Source: Halovivax sp. (lineage in GTDB: Archaea > Halobacteriota > Halobacteria > Halobacteriales > Natrialbaceae). Taken from it: a DNA stretch of 21,437 bases. Shown here piece by piece: positions 12,536-20,088 of the stretch; position 1 is the stretch's first letter; the number at the start of each line of letters is the position of its first letter. The translations under genes and the position numbers were made by a program. Where the stretch lies: the NCBI GenBank assembly GCA_007119345.1, contig SKPV01000002.1:1-21437 (forward strand). Reading direction: 5' to 3'. The notes under the pieces were generated by a model that had not been told where the DNA came from, did no database searches, and saw only the letters and a list, made by a program, of their open reading frames with translations.

Positions 12536-14467
12536 TCAGTCGTCGGCTTCGACGGCTCGTAGCTTGCCACTATCGCTCGTCTGAGACGCCCAGAGGTCGG
12601 CGTACGTCCCCGCACCCTCGACCAGCTCCTCGTGTGGCCCCGTCTCGATCACCTCGCCGTCGTCCATGACCACGATCCGGTCGGCGTCCCGGATCGTCGA
12701 CAGCCGGTGGGCGATGACGAACGCGGTCCGGTCCTCGGTGAGCTCGTCCAGGTTGCGCTGGATGAGCTGTTCGGTCTCGGTGTCGACGTCGCTGGTCGCC
12801 TCGTCGAGGACGATCGCGTCCGGGTCGTTGAGGATCGTCCGGGCGATGGAGACCCGCTGGCGCTGCCCGCCGGAGAGTTTGACGCCGCGCTCGCCGACCA
12901 TCGTGTCGTACCCCTCCGGCAGCTCCGCGATGAACCGGTGGGCGCCCGCGGCGAGGGCCGCCTCGCGGATGCGCTCGTCGGCCTCCGCGGGAATCTCCTC
13001 CCCGGCCGCGAGAACCGTCCGGAAGAGTTCCTCGTCGCCGTAGGCGATATTCTCACGGATCGTCCCGGAGAACATGTACGGATCCTGTTCGACGACGCCG
13101 ATGCGGTCCCGGAGCGACTGCAGGTCGTACTCCCTGACGTCGGTTCCGTCCACGCGGACCGCGCCCGAATCGACGTCGTGGAACCGCATCGGGAGCTTCA
13201 ACAGCGTCGACTTCCCGGAGCCGCTGGTCCCGGCGAAACCGACCGTCTCGCCCGCGTCGACCTCGATATCGACGCCCTCGAGAATTCGCTCGCCGTCCGC
13301 GCTGTAGCGGAACTCGACGTCGTCGAACGTCACCTCGCCCTCGAGCTCGTCCGGATCCTCGGCGTCCGGCGCCGACCTGACCTCGGCGTCGGTCGCGAGT
13401 ACGCCGAAGACGCGCTCGGCGCTCGATTTGGCCTTCTGGTAGTTGTTCGCGGTCTTCCCGATCCGGGTCATCGGCCCGTCGAGCTCCCGGAGGTACATGA
13501 AGAAGACGACGAACGTCCCCGCGGTGAGTCCGCCGGCCGTGATCGCCGAGCGCCCGCCGACGACGAGGATGGCGACGAACATCCCGCCGACGATGAGCCG
13601 GAGGGAGGCGAAAAAGGCCTTCCGGACCGTGATCGCGTCGATCTTCTCGTCCCGATAGCCCTCGCTCTGGATCCCGACCCGCCGGTTCTCGACGTCGTAC
13701 CGATCGAACGACTTCACGATGGCCGCCCCGCCCAGGTTGTTCGCCAGGCGCGTGTTGAGCCTGGCGACCAGTTCCCGGATGCGCTTGTACTTCGGCTCGA
13801 TCCAGACGATGAACTTCGCCGTGGCGAACGCGATGATCGGCACCGGGAGCAACACCAGCAGGCCGAGCCGGGGCGCCGTGTACAGCATGTAGCCGCCGAC
13901 CAGCGCGAAGATCATCACCGCTTCCGTGATCTGGCGCAGCTCGTTGTTGAAGAACTCCTCCAGTCGGTTGACGTCGCTGTTCAGGATCGCCATCATGCCG
14001 CCCGTCTGGTGGTCGTTGAAGAACGACAGCGAGAGGCGTTGCATGTGGTCGTAGGTGTCCAGGCGGAGGTCGTGCTGGATGCGCTGGGCGGTCGTCTGGA
14101 AGAAGTACCGCGATCCGAAGTGGGTGATCGCTCCCACGACGTACGCGCCGATCGTGAGCGCACCCAGGTAGTAGAGGAGGCTCAGCCGCTCGCCGACCTG
14201 CTGTTCGGGCACCGGTTCGCTGGGGATGAGGCCGGTCGCCGCGAGCAACTGATCGGCGCCGCCGGACTGGGTGATCACCAGGTCGATCGCGGCCGCGAGC
14301 ATCAGCGCCGGAAACAGCCGCGCGGCGCGGTTGATCATCGTCGAGACGAATCCGAGGCTCAGCGGCAGCCAGTAGGGGACGGCGTAGCCAACCAGCTTCG
14401 CCATCGGGTTCCCGTCGACTTCCTCCCGGATGTCTTCGAAGCTTCCGTGGGGGTCGGAGTCTGCCAT
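12536..14467 (-). CDS. ABC exporter, fused membrane and ATPase domains (MsbA/multidrug type)
   Basis: Half-size exporter that should work as a homodimer and use ATP to move lipids, drugs or other hydrophobic compounds out of the cell. From ATG 14467 it has 643 residues. The six-helix membrane domain covers about 25-325. The ATPase domain has Walker A GTSGSGKS (413-420), Q-loop Q461, signature LSGGQ (531-535), Walker B AIVLDE (551-556) with catalytic E556, and H587 in the H-loop IAHRLS. All are intact. The frame stays open upstream to 15439, but that part is Arg/Gly/Pro-rich shadow; the MADSDPHGSFEDI start is typical for haloarchaeal members. The substrate is unknown. Confidence 0.95.
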   Translation of the reverse strand: MADSDPHGSFEDIREEVDGNPMAKLVGYAVPYWLPLSLGFVSTMINRAARLFPALMLAAAIDLVITQSGGADQLLAATGLIPSEPVPEQQVGERLSLLYYLGALTIGAYVVGAITHFGSRYFFQTTAQRIQHDLRLDTYDHMQRLSLSFFNDHQTGGMMAILNSDVNRLEEFFNNELRQITEAVMIFALVGGYMLYTAPRLGLLVLLPVPIIAFATAKFIVWIEPKYKRIRELVARLNTRLANNLGGAAIVKSFDRYDVENRRVGIQSEGYRDEKIDAITVRKAFFASLRLIVGGMFVAILVVGGRSAITAGGLTAGTFVVFFMYLRELDGPMTRIGKTANNYQKAKSSAERVFGVLATDAEVRSAPDAEDPDELEGEVTFDDVEFRYSADGERILEGVDIEVDAGETVGFAGTSGSGKSTLLKLPMRFHDVDSGAVRVDGTDVREYDLQSLRDRIGVVEQDPYMFSGTIRENIAYGDEELFRTVLAAGEEIPAEADERIREAALAAGAHRFIAELPEGYDTMVGERGVKLSGGQRQRVSIARTILNDPDAIVLDEATSDVDTETEQLIQRNLDELTEDRTAFVIAHRLSTIRDADRIVVMDDGEVIETGPHEELVEGAGTYADLWASQTSDSGKLRAVEADD

Positions 14468-14500
14468 GACGCGGTGGGCTCGGCGTTCTCGACCGCGACG

Positions 14501-14508
14501 GAAAAGGG
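14501..14508 (-). promoter_or_regulatory. Possible TATA element of the ABC exporter gene
   Basis: On the minus strand CCCTTTTC lies about 37 bases before ATG 14467, which would give a leader of about ten bases. It is a weak element, but nothing better is nearby. Confidence 0.35.
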
Positions 14509-14571
14509 ACGGCGAACCGGTAACGATGACTTCCTCTCGGCGAATTGAACGGAGTGCGACGCGCAGAACGT

Positions 14572-14873
14572 CCGTTCGACCCGCACCGCCGTCCCGTACA
14601 CGAGCAACTCGATTCCGCCGCCCGGAATCGACGCCGACTCGAACGTGACGTCGATCACCGCGTCGCCACCCGCCTCCTCGACCCGTTCTTCGAGACGCCA
14701 GCACGCCTCCTCGCGAGCGTCGGACGGCGTGGTGGCGACGTCCAGGCTCTGGGTCACGGTCCGAGAACCGCCGCTTCGAGGCGGGCGTCCGCGGTTGCGA
14801 CGGCGTTCCCGCGGACAGCGTCGACGTACTCGATGCGCTCCCCCTCGATCGACTCGGTGGTCGAGAGCTGCAT
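14572..14873 (-). pseudogene. Frameshifted YbjQ/UPF0145-family (heavy-metal-binding-domain) gene
   Basis: The family forms small oligomeric proteins of unclear role. Starting at ATG 14873, the first frame reads MQLSTTESIEGERIEYVDAV then RGNAVATADARLEAAVLG, the typical family opening (TTTES, VRGN), and stops at TGA 14754-14756. The family's second half continues without a gap in a neighbouring frame: SDAREEACWRLEERVEEAGG, DAVIDVTFES and LLVYGTAVRVE, ending near 14572. Adding one base near 14755-14775 joins both parts. The second frame then has no stop until 14359, inside the ABC gene, so the normal stop also seems lost. I read this as a decayed gene, though a sequencing error or a programmed shift is possible. 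No good TATA element precedes it. Confidence 0.65.
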
Positions 14874-14990
14874 ACGGGTCGGGACGACGAGGCGGGACGA
14901 ACCGGTCGGGTCGATGATGAGTTGGCATCTCCGCCCGCGGCGCCGGTCCGCCAGGCCCGGGAGTCGACGGGCCCGTCTGTCGGGGACCGC

Positions 14991-14999
14991 AACTGATAG
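14991..14999 (+). promoter_or_regulatory. TATA-like element of the epimerase gene
   Basis: AACTGATAG is centred about 29 bases before ATG 15025 and supports a leaderless start there. Confidence 0.45.
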
Positions 15000-15024
15000 G
15001 CCGCGAGCGCACGCATCGTGGCGC

Positions 15025-15408
15025 ATGCAGTTCGATCACGCCGGCATCGCGACCGACGACGCGGCGGCGCTCGCGGAGCTGTTCGTCGACCTCTGCGGCG
15101 TCTCCCTCGCCCACGAGGAGGTCTTCGACGGCATGCGGGTCGTCTTCCTCGACTGCGGGAACGGCTACCTGGAGCTCCTGGAACCGGAGGCGGACGGGAC
15201 GATCGCGCGGTACCTCGACGAGCACGGTCCGGGGATCCACCACCTCGCGTTCGAGACGGACGACGCCGCGGCCGCGCTCGACCGCGCGCGCGAACTCGGG
15301 ATCGGTCTCGTCGACGAGGAACCCCGGCCCGGCGCCTGGGGTCACGAGGTGGCCTTCCTGCACCCGAAGGACACGGGCGGCGTCCTCGTCGAGTTCGTCG
15401 AGCACTGA
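15025..15408 (+). CDS. mce: Methylmalonyl-CoA epimerase
   Basis: Converts (S)- to (R)-methylmalonyl-CoA, the form used by the mutase. The 127 residues form one VOC-fold protein made of two beta-alpha-beta-beta-beta modules. The metal ligands fit the family pattern: H5 in FDHAGIAT, an acidic residue at E50 in GYLELLEP (Gln in the Propionibacterium enzyme), H73 in GIHHLAFE and E123 in VLVEFVE. The C-terminal segment HPKDTGGVLVEFVE is characteristic of this enzyme among VOC proteins. The start is set by the TATA spacing; the open frame upstream overlaps the YbjQ remnant on the other strand and is not protein-like. Together with the large mutase subunit in this window it gives two steps of the propionyl-CoA route. 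Confidence 0.92.
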   Translation: MQFDHAGIATDDAAALAELFVDLCGVSLAHEEVFDGMRVVFLDCGNGYLELLEPEADGTIARYLDEHGPGIHHLAFETDDAAAALDRARELGIGLVDEEPRPGAWGHEVAFLHPKDTGGVLVEFVEH

Positions 15409-15420
15409 CGGGTGGATTCG

Positions 15421-15450
15421 ACGAGAAGAGCGGAGACACGAGAAGAGCAG
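15421..15450. repeat. 17-bp direct repeat, two copies, after the epimerase gene
   Basis: ACGAGAAGAGC occurs at 15421-15431 and 15438-15448 with a 17-base period (unit ACGAGAAGAGCGGAGAC). It lies in the 146-base gap between two convergent genes. It is short and could have arisen by one slippage event. Confidence 0.6.
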
Positions 15451-15539
15451 GCTAACGGGAATGCGGGCCGACGAGGCGGGTGCGCCGCCTTCCGACGAGC
15501 GTCGCCGAGCGGCGGATACCGACCCGCCCGGCGACCGAA

Positions 15540-15555
15540 ACCCGCTGGCGCGGGT
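15540..15555 (-). terminator. Hairpin at the stop of the flavin reductase gene
   Basis: ACCCGC (15540-15545), loop TGGC and GCGGGT (15550-15555) form a perfect 6-bp stem whose first arm on the minus strand starts at the last base of the TGA stop. On that strand it is followed by TTTCGG, a very short T-run. It is a candidate terminator for the minus-strand gene. Confidence 0.4.
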
Positions 15556-16199
15556 CAGCCGAAGTTCTCGATCAGCGCCTCGTCCGGATCGCCGCCGGCC
15601 TCCTCGATCGCGTCCCTGACGGCGAACACGAAGTCCTTGAAGCCGAAGGCGTAGAGCTGCCCGTCGTCGACGTGCTCGCCGACGGCGGCGGCCAGGGCCT
15701 CGTCGTCGCCGTCGTCGACGATCGTCAGGTCGGCGCCGTCGGCCGCCAGCGCCTCCAGGCGGTCCTCGTGAGCCGGCTCGTCGTCCTGGTAGACGATCGC
15801 GACCTCGTAGCCGGCGTCGCGGGCGGCTTCGCCGATGCCGACCGCCGGCCCGACCCCGGGCCCGCCGGCGACCGCGACCACGTCCCGGTCGCGGTGGTAG
15901 GTGATCTCGCCGAACGGGCCCTCCACGTCGATCTCGTCGCCCGGTTGGCGTGCGGCGAGCCACGGCGTCAGGTCGCCGTCCGGGTCGACGGCGACGGTGA
16001 TCTCGAACGTGTCCTCGACGTCGGGCGAGGACAGCGTGTAGTGGCGGGCGACCTCCTCGTCGGCGCCGTCCGGGGTGGCCCGGACGAGGACGAACTGCCC
16101 GGGGAGGGCGTCGAACGCCTCCGGCGTCTTCAGCTCCAGTGCGACGGTGTCGCGGCCGACCTCCCGGACGGCCTCGACGGTGACGGCGGTTCGCTCCAT
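15555..16199 (-). CDS. Ferredoxin/flavodoxin-reductase-like FAD and NAD(P) oxidoreductase
   Basis: A two-domain flavoprotein of the ferredoxin-NADP+ reductase superfamily that would move electrons between NAD(P)H and a one-electron carrier. The 214 residues have an FAD barrel domain (1-100) with the flavin motif RHYTLSSP (52-59) and GPFGEITY (94-101), then a nucleotide domain with the glycine-rich AGGPGVGPAVG (111-121). The usual CGP motif before the C-terminus is replaced by YAFGFKDF, and the protein ends in ENFG. There is no fused 2Fe-2S domain. It is divergent from korAB across 262 bases, so a role in recycling ferredoxin reduced by KorAB is plausible but inferred. A TATA-like element lies 27 bases upstream. 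Confidence 0.86.
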   Translation of the reverse strand: MERTAVTVEAVREVGRDTVALELKTPEAFDALPGQFVLVRATPDGADEEVARHYTLSSPDVEDTFEITVAVDPDGDLTPWLAARQPGDEIDVEGPFGEITYHRDRDVVAVAGGPGVGPAVGIGEAARDAGYEVAIVYQDDEPAHEDRLEALAADGADLTIVDDGDDEALAAAVGEHVDDGQLYAFGFKDFVFAVRDAIEEAGGDPDEALIENFG

Positions 16200-16220
16200 G
16201 CCGGCGCTTCGGGCGGTGAC

Positions 16221-16232
16221 GTAAAATGAATT
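16221..16232 (-). promoter_or_regulatory. TATA box of the flavin reductase gene, in the first repeat unit
   Basis: On the minus strand ATTCATTTTACG is centred about 27 bases before ATG 16199, a good leaderless promoter. A near copy (ATTCCATTTTAC) occurs 35 bases further upstream in the second repeat unit. Confidence 0.6.
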
Positions 16233-16320
16233 CCCTTGTGGGGCCGGGAGTCGGCGTAAAATGGAATCCCTCGTGCGTCGGGGGAATCCGGGCGCAAAAA
16301 CGTCGTGCGTCGGGGGATCG
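16221..16320. repeat. Degenerate 35-38-bp repeats in the flavin reductase/korA divergent region
   Basis: Three related units start at 16221 (GTAAAATGAATTCCCTTGTG), 16256 (GTAAAATGGAATCCCTCGTG) and 16294 (GCAAAAACGTCGTG). Units 2 and 3 share CGTGCGTCGGGGGA. The copies have diverged more than those of the other arrays. Each keeps an A-rich core that can serve as a TATA box. The remaining 140 bases up to korA contain only the korA promoter element. Confidence 0.75.
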
Positions 16321-16421
16321 CCGGGCGCCGGTCCGCGCCGGCGACGGACGCGGGGAAACCCGGTTCGGAAAATCCGGCACCGCCTGCCGATTTCCTCGTG
16401 ACGTCGCGGACTTGGGGTTTC

Positions 16422-16432
16422 AGAAGTCTTTT
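16422..16432 (+). promoter_or_regulatory. TATA-like element of korAB
   Basis: AGAAGTCTTTT is centred about 35 bases before ATG 16462, which fits a leader of some 5-10 bases. No Shine-Dalgarno is present. Confidence 0.4.
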
Positions 16433-16461
16433 CCTCTCCCCCGGGTAAGGGTCGCTAGAAC

Positions 16462-18216
16462 ATGGCTGAGGACTTAAACTGGGCCATCGGCGGGGAGGCC
16501 GGTGACGGGATCGACTCCACCGGCAAGATCTTCGCCCAGGCGCTCTCCAGGGCCGGACGGCACGTCTTTACGTCGAAGGACTTCGCGTCGCGGATCCGGG
16601 GCGGCTACACCGCCTACAAGATCCGGACCTCCGTCGACGAGGTCCAGAGCGTCGTGGATCGCCTCGACATCCTCGTCGCGCTCACCCAGCGGACGATCGA
16701 CGAGAACGTCGACGAGATGCACGAGGGGAGCGCGGTCATCTACGACGGCGAGCGGTCGTGGGAGGCGGAGATTCCCGGCGAGATCACGGCCGTCGACGTT
16801 CCGCTGAAGTCGCTGGCGGAAGAGGCCGGCGGCGCCATCATGCGCAACGTCGTCGCGCTCGGGGCCGCCTGCGAGATCACGGGCTTCGACGTCGAGTACC
16901 TCGACGAATCCCTCGAGAAGCGATTCGGCGGGAAGGGATCGAAGATCGTCGAGAACAACAAGGAAGCCGCCCGCCTCGGTCAGGAGTACGTCCGGGAGAA
17001 CTACGACCTGGACCACCTGGGCTACGAACTCGAAACCACCGACGAGGATTACGTCCTCCTGAACGGCGACGAGGCGATCGGGATGGGCGCGATCGCGGCC
17101 GGTTGTCGCTTCTACGCCGGCTACCCGATCACGCCCGCGACGAACGTCATGGAGTACCTCACCGGCCGTATCGAGCAGTACGGCGGCCACGTCGTCCAGG
17201 CCGAGGACGAACTCTCGGCCATCAACATGGCCCTGGGCGCCGCCCGCGCCGGCGCGCGATCGATGACCGCCACCTCGGGGCCCGGCATCGATCTGATGAC
17301 CGAGACGTTCGGCCTCGTCGCCACGAGCGAGACGCCGCTGGTCATCGTCGACGTCATGCGGTCCGGTCCATCGACCGGGATGCCCACGAAGCAAGAACAG
17401 GGCGACCTCAACATGCTCTTGTACGGCGGCCACGGCGAGATCCCCCGCTTCGTCGTCGCGCCGACGACGATCGCCGAGTGCTTCTGGAAGACCGTCGAGG
17501 CGTTCAACTACGCCGAGAAGTACCAGACTCCGGTCTACGTCGTCGCCGACCTCGCGCTCGCGGTCACCGAGCAGACGTTCCCGCCGGAAACCTTCGACAT
17601 GGACGAGGTGGAGATCGACCGAGGCAAGCTGGTCGACCAGGACGGGGTCGACGAGTGGCTCGACGAGAAGGGCCGATTCCGCGCCCACGCGGTCACCGAC
17701 GACGGGATCAGTCCTCGGGCGATTCCGGGGACGATCGACGGCGCGCACATGTCCACCGGCCTCGAGCACGACGAGCTCGGTCGCCGGACGGAAGACGAGG
17801 ACGAGCGCGTCGAGCAGGTCGACAAGCGCAACCGCAAGGTCGAGACCGCGAGTGAACGCGAGGAGTGGGACTACCGCGAGTTCGGCGATCCCGACGCCGA
17901 TCGACTCGTGCTCTCGTGGGGATCCAACGAGGGCGCGCTCGTCGAGGCGCTCGACCTGCTCGAGGAACGCGACGTGACCGTCCGCGTGCTCTCGGTGCCG
18001 TACATCTTCCCGCGGCCCGACCTCACCGAGGAGATCGAGGCGGCCGAGGACGTGATCGTCGTCGAGTGTAACGCCACCGGCCAGTTCGCCGACCTGATCG
18101 AACGCGACGCGCTCACCCGGGTCAAGCGCGTCAACAAGTACACCGGCGTCCGCTTCAAGGCGGACGAACTCGCGGACGAGATCGAAGAGAAACTCGCGGC
18201 GGAGGTGCCCGCATAA
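16462..18216 (+). CDS. korA: 2-oxoacid:ferredoxin oxidoreductase, alpha subunit (fused gamma-alpha)
   Basis: Large subunit of the enzyme that decarboxylates a 2-oxoacid to acyl-CoA and reduces ferredoxin. The 584 residues begin with the gamma domain (about 1-185; GGEAGDGIDSTGKIFAQAL at 10-28) fused to the alpha domain, marked by the thiamine-side motif YPITP (221-225) and EDELSAINMALGAARAG. The C-terminal part has the transketolase-C-like WGSNEGALVEALDLL region. Two-subunit enzymes like this are typical of haloarchaea. The length, and the 287-residue partner, fit the 2-oxoglutarate enzyme (Kor) better than the longer pyruvate enzyme (Por), from my memory of the Halobacterium proteins, so I use korA with some caution. 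Its stop shares one base with the korB start. Confidence 0.92.
   Translation: MAEDLNWAIGGEAGDGIDSTGKIFAQALSRAGRHVFTSKDFASRIRGGYTAYKIRTSVDEVQSVVDRLDILVALTQRTIDENVDEMHEGSAVIYDGERSWEAEIPGEITAVDVPLKSLAEEAGGAIMRNVVALGAACEITGFDVEYLDESLEKRFGGKGSKIVENNKEAARLGQEYVRENYDLDHLGYELETTDEDYVLLNGDEAIGMGAIAAGCRFYAGYPITPATNVMEYLTGRIEQYGGHVVQAEDELSAINMALGAARAGARSMTATSGPGIDLMTETFGLVATSETPLVIVDVMRSGPSTGMPTKQEQGDLNMLLYGGHGEIPRFVVAPTTIAECFWKTVEAFNYAEKYQTPVYVVADLALAVTEQTFPPETFDMDEVEIDRGKLVDQDGVDEWLDEKGRFRAHAVTDDGISPRAIPGTIDGAHMSTGLEHDELGRRTEDEDERVEQVDKRNRKVETASEREEWDYREFGDPDADRLVLSWGSNEGALVEALDLLEERDVTVRVLSVPYIFPRPDLTEEIEAAEDVIVVECNATGQFADLIERDALTRVKRVNKYTGVRFKADELADEIEEKLAAEVPA
18201..18207 (+). promoter_or_regulatory. 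Shine-Dalgarno for korB inside korA
   Basis: GGAGGTG lies eight bases before the korB ATG and is a full match to the archaeal anti-Shine-Dalgarno. This contrasts with the leaderless first genes and shows that internal operon genes here use ribosome-binding sites. Confidence 0.7.
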
Positions 18217-19079
18217 TGAGCTCAGACGTACGATTCACCGACTTCAAGTCCGACAAGCAACCGACGTGGTGTCCCGGCTGCGGCGACTTCGGGACGATGA
18301 ACGGCATGATGAAAGCCCTCGCCAACACCGGCAACGATCCCGACAACACCTTCGTCGTGGCGGGGATCGGCTGCTCGGGCAAGATCGGGACCTACATGCA
18401 CAGCTACGCGCTGCACGGGGTCCACGGACGCGCCCTGCCGGTCGGCTCGGGGGTCAAGATGGCCCGTCCCGACATCGAAGTGATGGTCGCCGGCGGCGAC
18501 GGCGACGGCTACTCGATCGGCGCCGGCCACTTCGTCCACGCCGTCCGGCGCAACGTCGACATGAGCTACGTCGTCATGGACAACCGGATCTACGGCCTGA
18601 CGAAGGGCCAGGCGTCCCCGACCTCGCGATCGGACTTCGAGACGTCGACGACGCCCGAGGGCCCCAAACAGCCGCCGGTCAACCCGCTCGCGCTCGCGCT
18701 CGCCTCCGGGGCGACCTTCATCGCTCAGTCGTTCAGCTCCGACGCGATGCGCCACACGGAGATCGTCCAGGAGGCCATCGAGCACGACGGGTTCGGCTTC
18801 GTCAACGTCTTCAGCCCCTGCGTGACGTTCAACGACGTCGACACCTACGACTACTTCAGGGACACGCTGGTCGACCTGGACGAGGAGGGTCACGACCCGA
18901 CCGACTACGAGAAGGCCAAAGAGATCATCCTCGACGCGGACAAAGAGTACCAGGGCGTCCTCTACCAGGACGAGAACTCGGTGCCCTACCACGAACAACA
19001 CGGCGTCACCGAGGACATGTCCGAGATCCCCGACGGCGCTCCCGAGGACGCGATGGACCTCGTACGCGAGTTCTACTGA
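18216..19079 (+). CDS. korB: 2-oxoacid:ferredoxin oxidoreductase, beta subunit
   Basis: Thiamine-diphosphate and iron-sulfur subunit that pairs with KorA. The 287 residues have the four ligands of one [4Fe-4S] cluster: C19 and C22 in WCPGCG, C53 in GIGCSGK and C202 in SPCVTFN. The thiamine-diphosphate/Mg site is GDGDGYSIG (94-102) with N123 in MDNRIYGLTKGQ. No extra ferredoxin domain is fused, so electrons go straight to a separate ferredoxin, as in the Halobacterium enzymes. The ATG overlaps the korA stop (TAATG) and has its own Shine-Dalgarno, so the two are translated in step. The likely product is succinyl-CoA, which links to methylmalonyl-CoA metabolism. Confidence 0.94.
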   Translation: MSSDVRFTDFKSDKQPTWCPGCGDFGTMNGMMKALANTGNDPDNTFVVAGIGCSGKIGTYMHSYALHGVHGRALPVGSGVKMARPDIEVMVAGGDGDGYSIGAGHFVHAVRRNVDMSYVVMDNRIYGLTKGQASPTSRSDFETSTTPEGPKQPPVNPLALALASGATFIAQSFSSDAMRHTEIVQEAIEHDGFGFVNVFSPCVTFNDVDTYDYFRDTLVDLDEEGHDPTDYEKAKEIILDADKEYQGVLYQDENSVPYHEQHGVTEDMSEIPDGAPEDAMDLVREFY

Positions 19080-19204
19080 CCGAGTGCTTCCCGTTTCGTC
19101 GACCACCGCTGTGCGTTCGCCTCTTCCGCGTCGATCGCTCTCCGCGTAGTCGCCGGACCGTCCGTCGGCCCCATCCGTCCCGCACGGCGCGAGAGCCGGC
19201 GAGT

Positions 19205-19213
19205 CGTTTACGG
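19205..19213 (+). promoter_or_regulatory. TATA-like element of the PHP-domain gene
   Basis: CGTTTACGG is centred about 28 bases before the GTG start at 19237. The other 125 bases since korB show nothing clear. Confidence 0.45.
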
Positions 19214-19236
19214 GCCTCGATCGCGAACCCCGAGCA

Positions 19237-20016
19237 GTGAGCCTCCGCGCCGACTACCATATCCACTCGAACTACTCGGACGGCCGCCCGCTGCCGTCGA
19301 TGCTCGCCGCGGCGGCCGAGGCCGGCCTCGAGGCGGTGGGCGTGACCGACCACTGTAACGTGGCCGCGCGCGGGGTGCCGACCGAACGCAAGCGGGAACT
19401 CGGGTTCAATCTCGACCTGACCTACGAGCGTCGCCGCGAGGCGGTGGACTCGCTTCGGACCGGGACGGACCTCACCGTCTACGACGCGGTGGAACTCGAC
19501 TACGACGCCCGCGACGAGGACGCGATCGCGGACTTTCTCGACGGGGCGTCGTTCGACTACGCCATCGGGAGCGTCCACGCGGTCGACGACGTCGAGATAT
19601 TCGATCGGAGCGAACTGGCCGCCCTCGCGGAGCCCGAACTCGACCGCCTGGTCGACCGGTACTACGAGGCGGTCGTCGCCCTCGTCGAGTCAGAGCTGTT
19701 CGACGTGGTCGGCCACGTGGACGCGATCGAGCGGACGCCGGAACTGCGCAACCACACGACGAGCGAGCACTACGAACTCGTCGCCGACGCCCTCGACGGT
19801 TCGTCGACGCGCCCGGAGATCAACGCCGGGCGAGCCCTCGACGAGTACGGCCGATTCCACCCCGCGCCCGACTTCCTCGCCGCGTGTCGGGATCGCGACG
19901 TTCGATTCGTCCCGGGAACCGACGCCCACCGACCCGACGAACTTCTCGACCGGGCGCCGGTCCTCGCAGACCACTTCGCGGACCTCGGCCTGGAGCCGGC
20001 GGCGCCGTTTCGGTGA
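19237..20016 (+). CDS. PHP-domain phosphoesterase (histidinol-phosphatase-like)
   Basis: Metal-dependent phosphoesterase of the PHP superfamily, 259 residues from a GTG start that sits 28 bases after a TATA-like element. All the metal-site motifs are present in order: H8 and H10 with D15 in HIHSNYSDG, D38 and H39 in GVTDHCN, E86 in AVELDY, H114 in IGSVHAVDD, H160 in VGHVDAIE, E194 in PEINAG, and D229 and H231 in GTDAHRP. The GSVH and TDAHRP motifs and the size fit PHP-type histidinol-phosphatases (HisK family), but related proteins act on other phosphomonoesters, so I give no gene symbol. If histidinol phosphate is the substrate, the aminotransferase downstream would be an interesting neighbour, although it looks aspartate-type. 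Confidence 0.88.
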   Translation: MSLRADYHIHSNYSDGRPLPSMLAAAAEAGLEAVGVTDHCNVAARGVPTERKRELGFNLDLTYERRREAVDSLRTGTDLTVYDAVELDYDARDEDAIADFLDGASFDYAIGSVHAVDDVEIFDRSELAALAEPELDRLVDRYYEAVVALVESELFDVVGHVDAIERTPELRNHTTSEHYELVADALDGSSTRPEINAGRALDEYGRFHPAPDFLAACRDRDVRFVPGTDAHRPDELLDRAPVLADHFADLGLEPAAPFR

Positions 20017-20088
20017 GTCAGCCACGGCGCGGCCGCCCCGGCTGACCGGTCGTCGACCGGGTTCGAACCCCCTCGACGCTAACATCAA

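Noticed and set aside
12632..14548. Long open frame on the plus strand, opposite the ABC exporter
   Set aside because: It is antisense to a gene with every ABC motif and has no recognisable domain of its own.
14545..15024. N-terminal extension of the epimerase
   Set aside because: The frame is antisense to the YbjQ remnant and has no fold signature; the VOC domain begins right at the ATG 15025.
20060..20072. GGGTTCGAACCC, which looks like the T-arm of a tRNA
   Set aside because: Only three or four pairs flank TTCGAA, and no acceptor, D-arm or anticodon arm of a tRNA can be found at the right distance on either strand.
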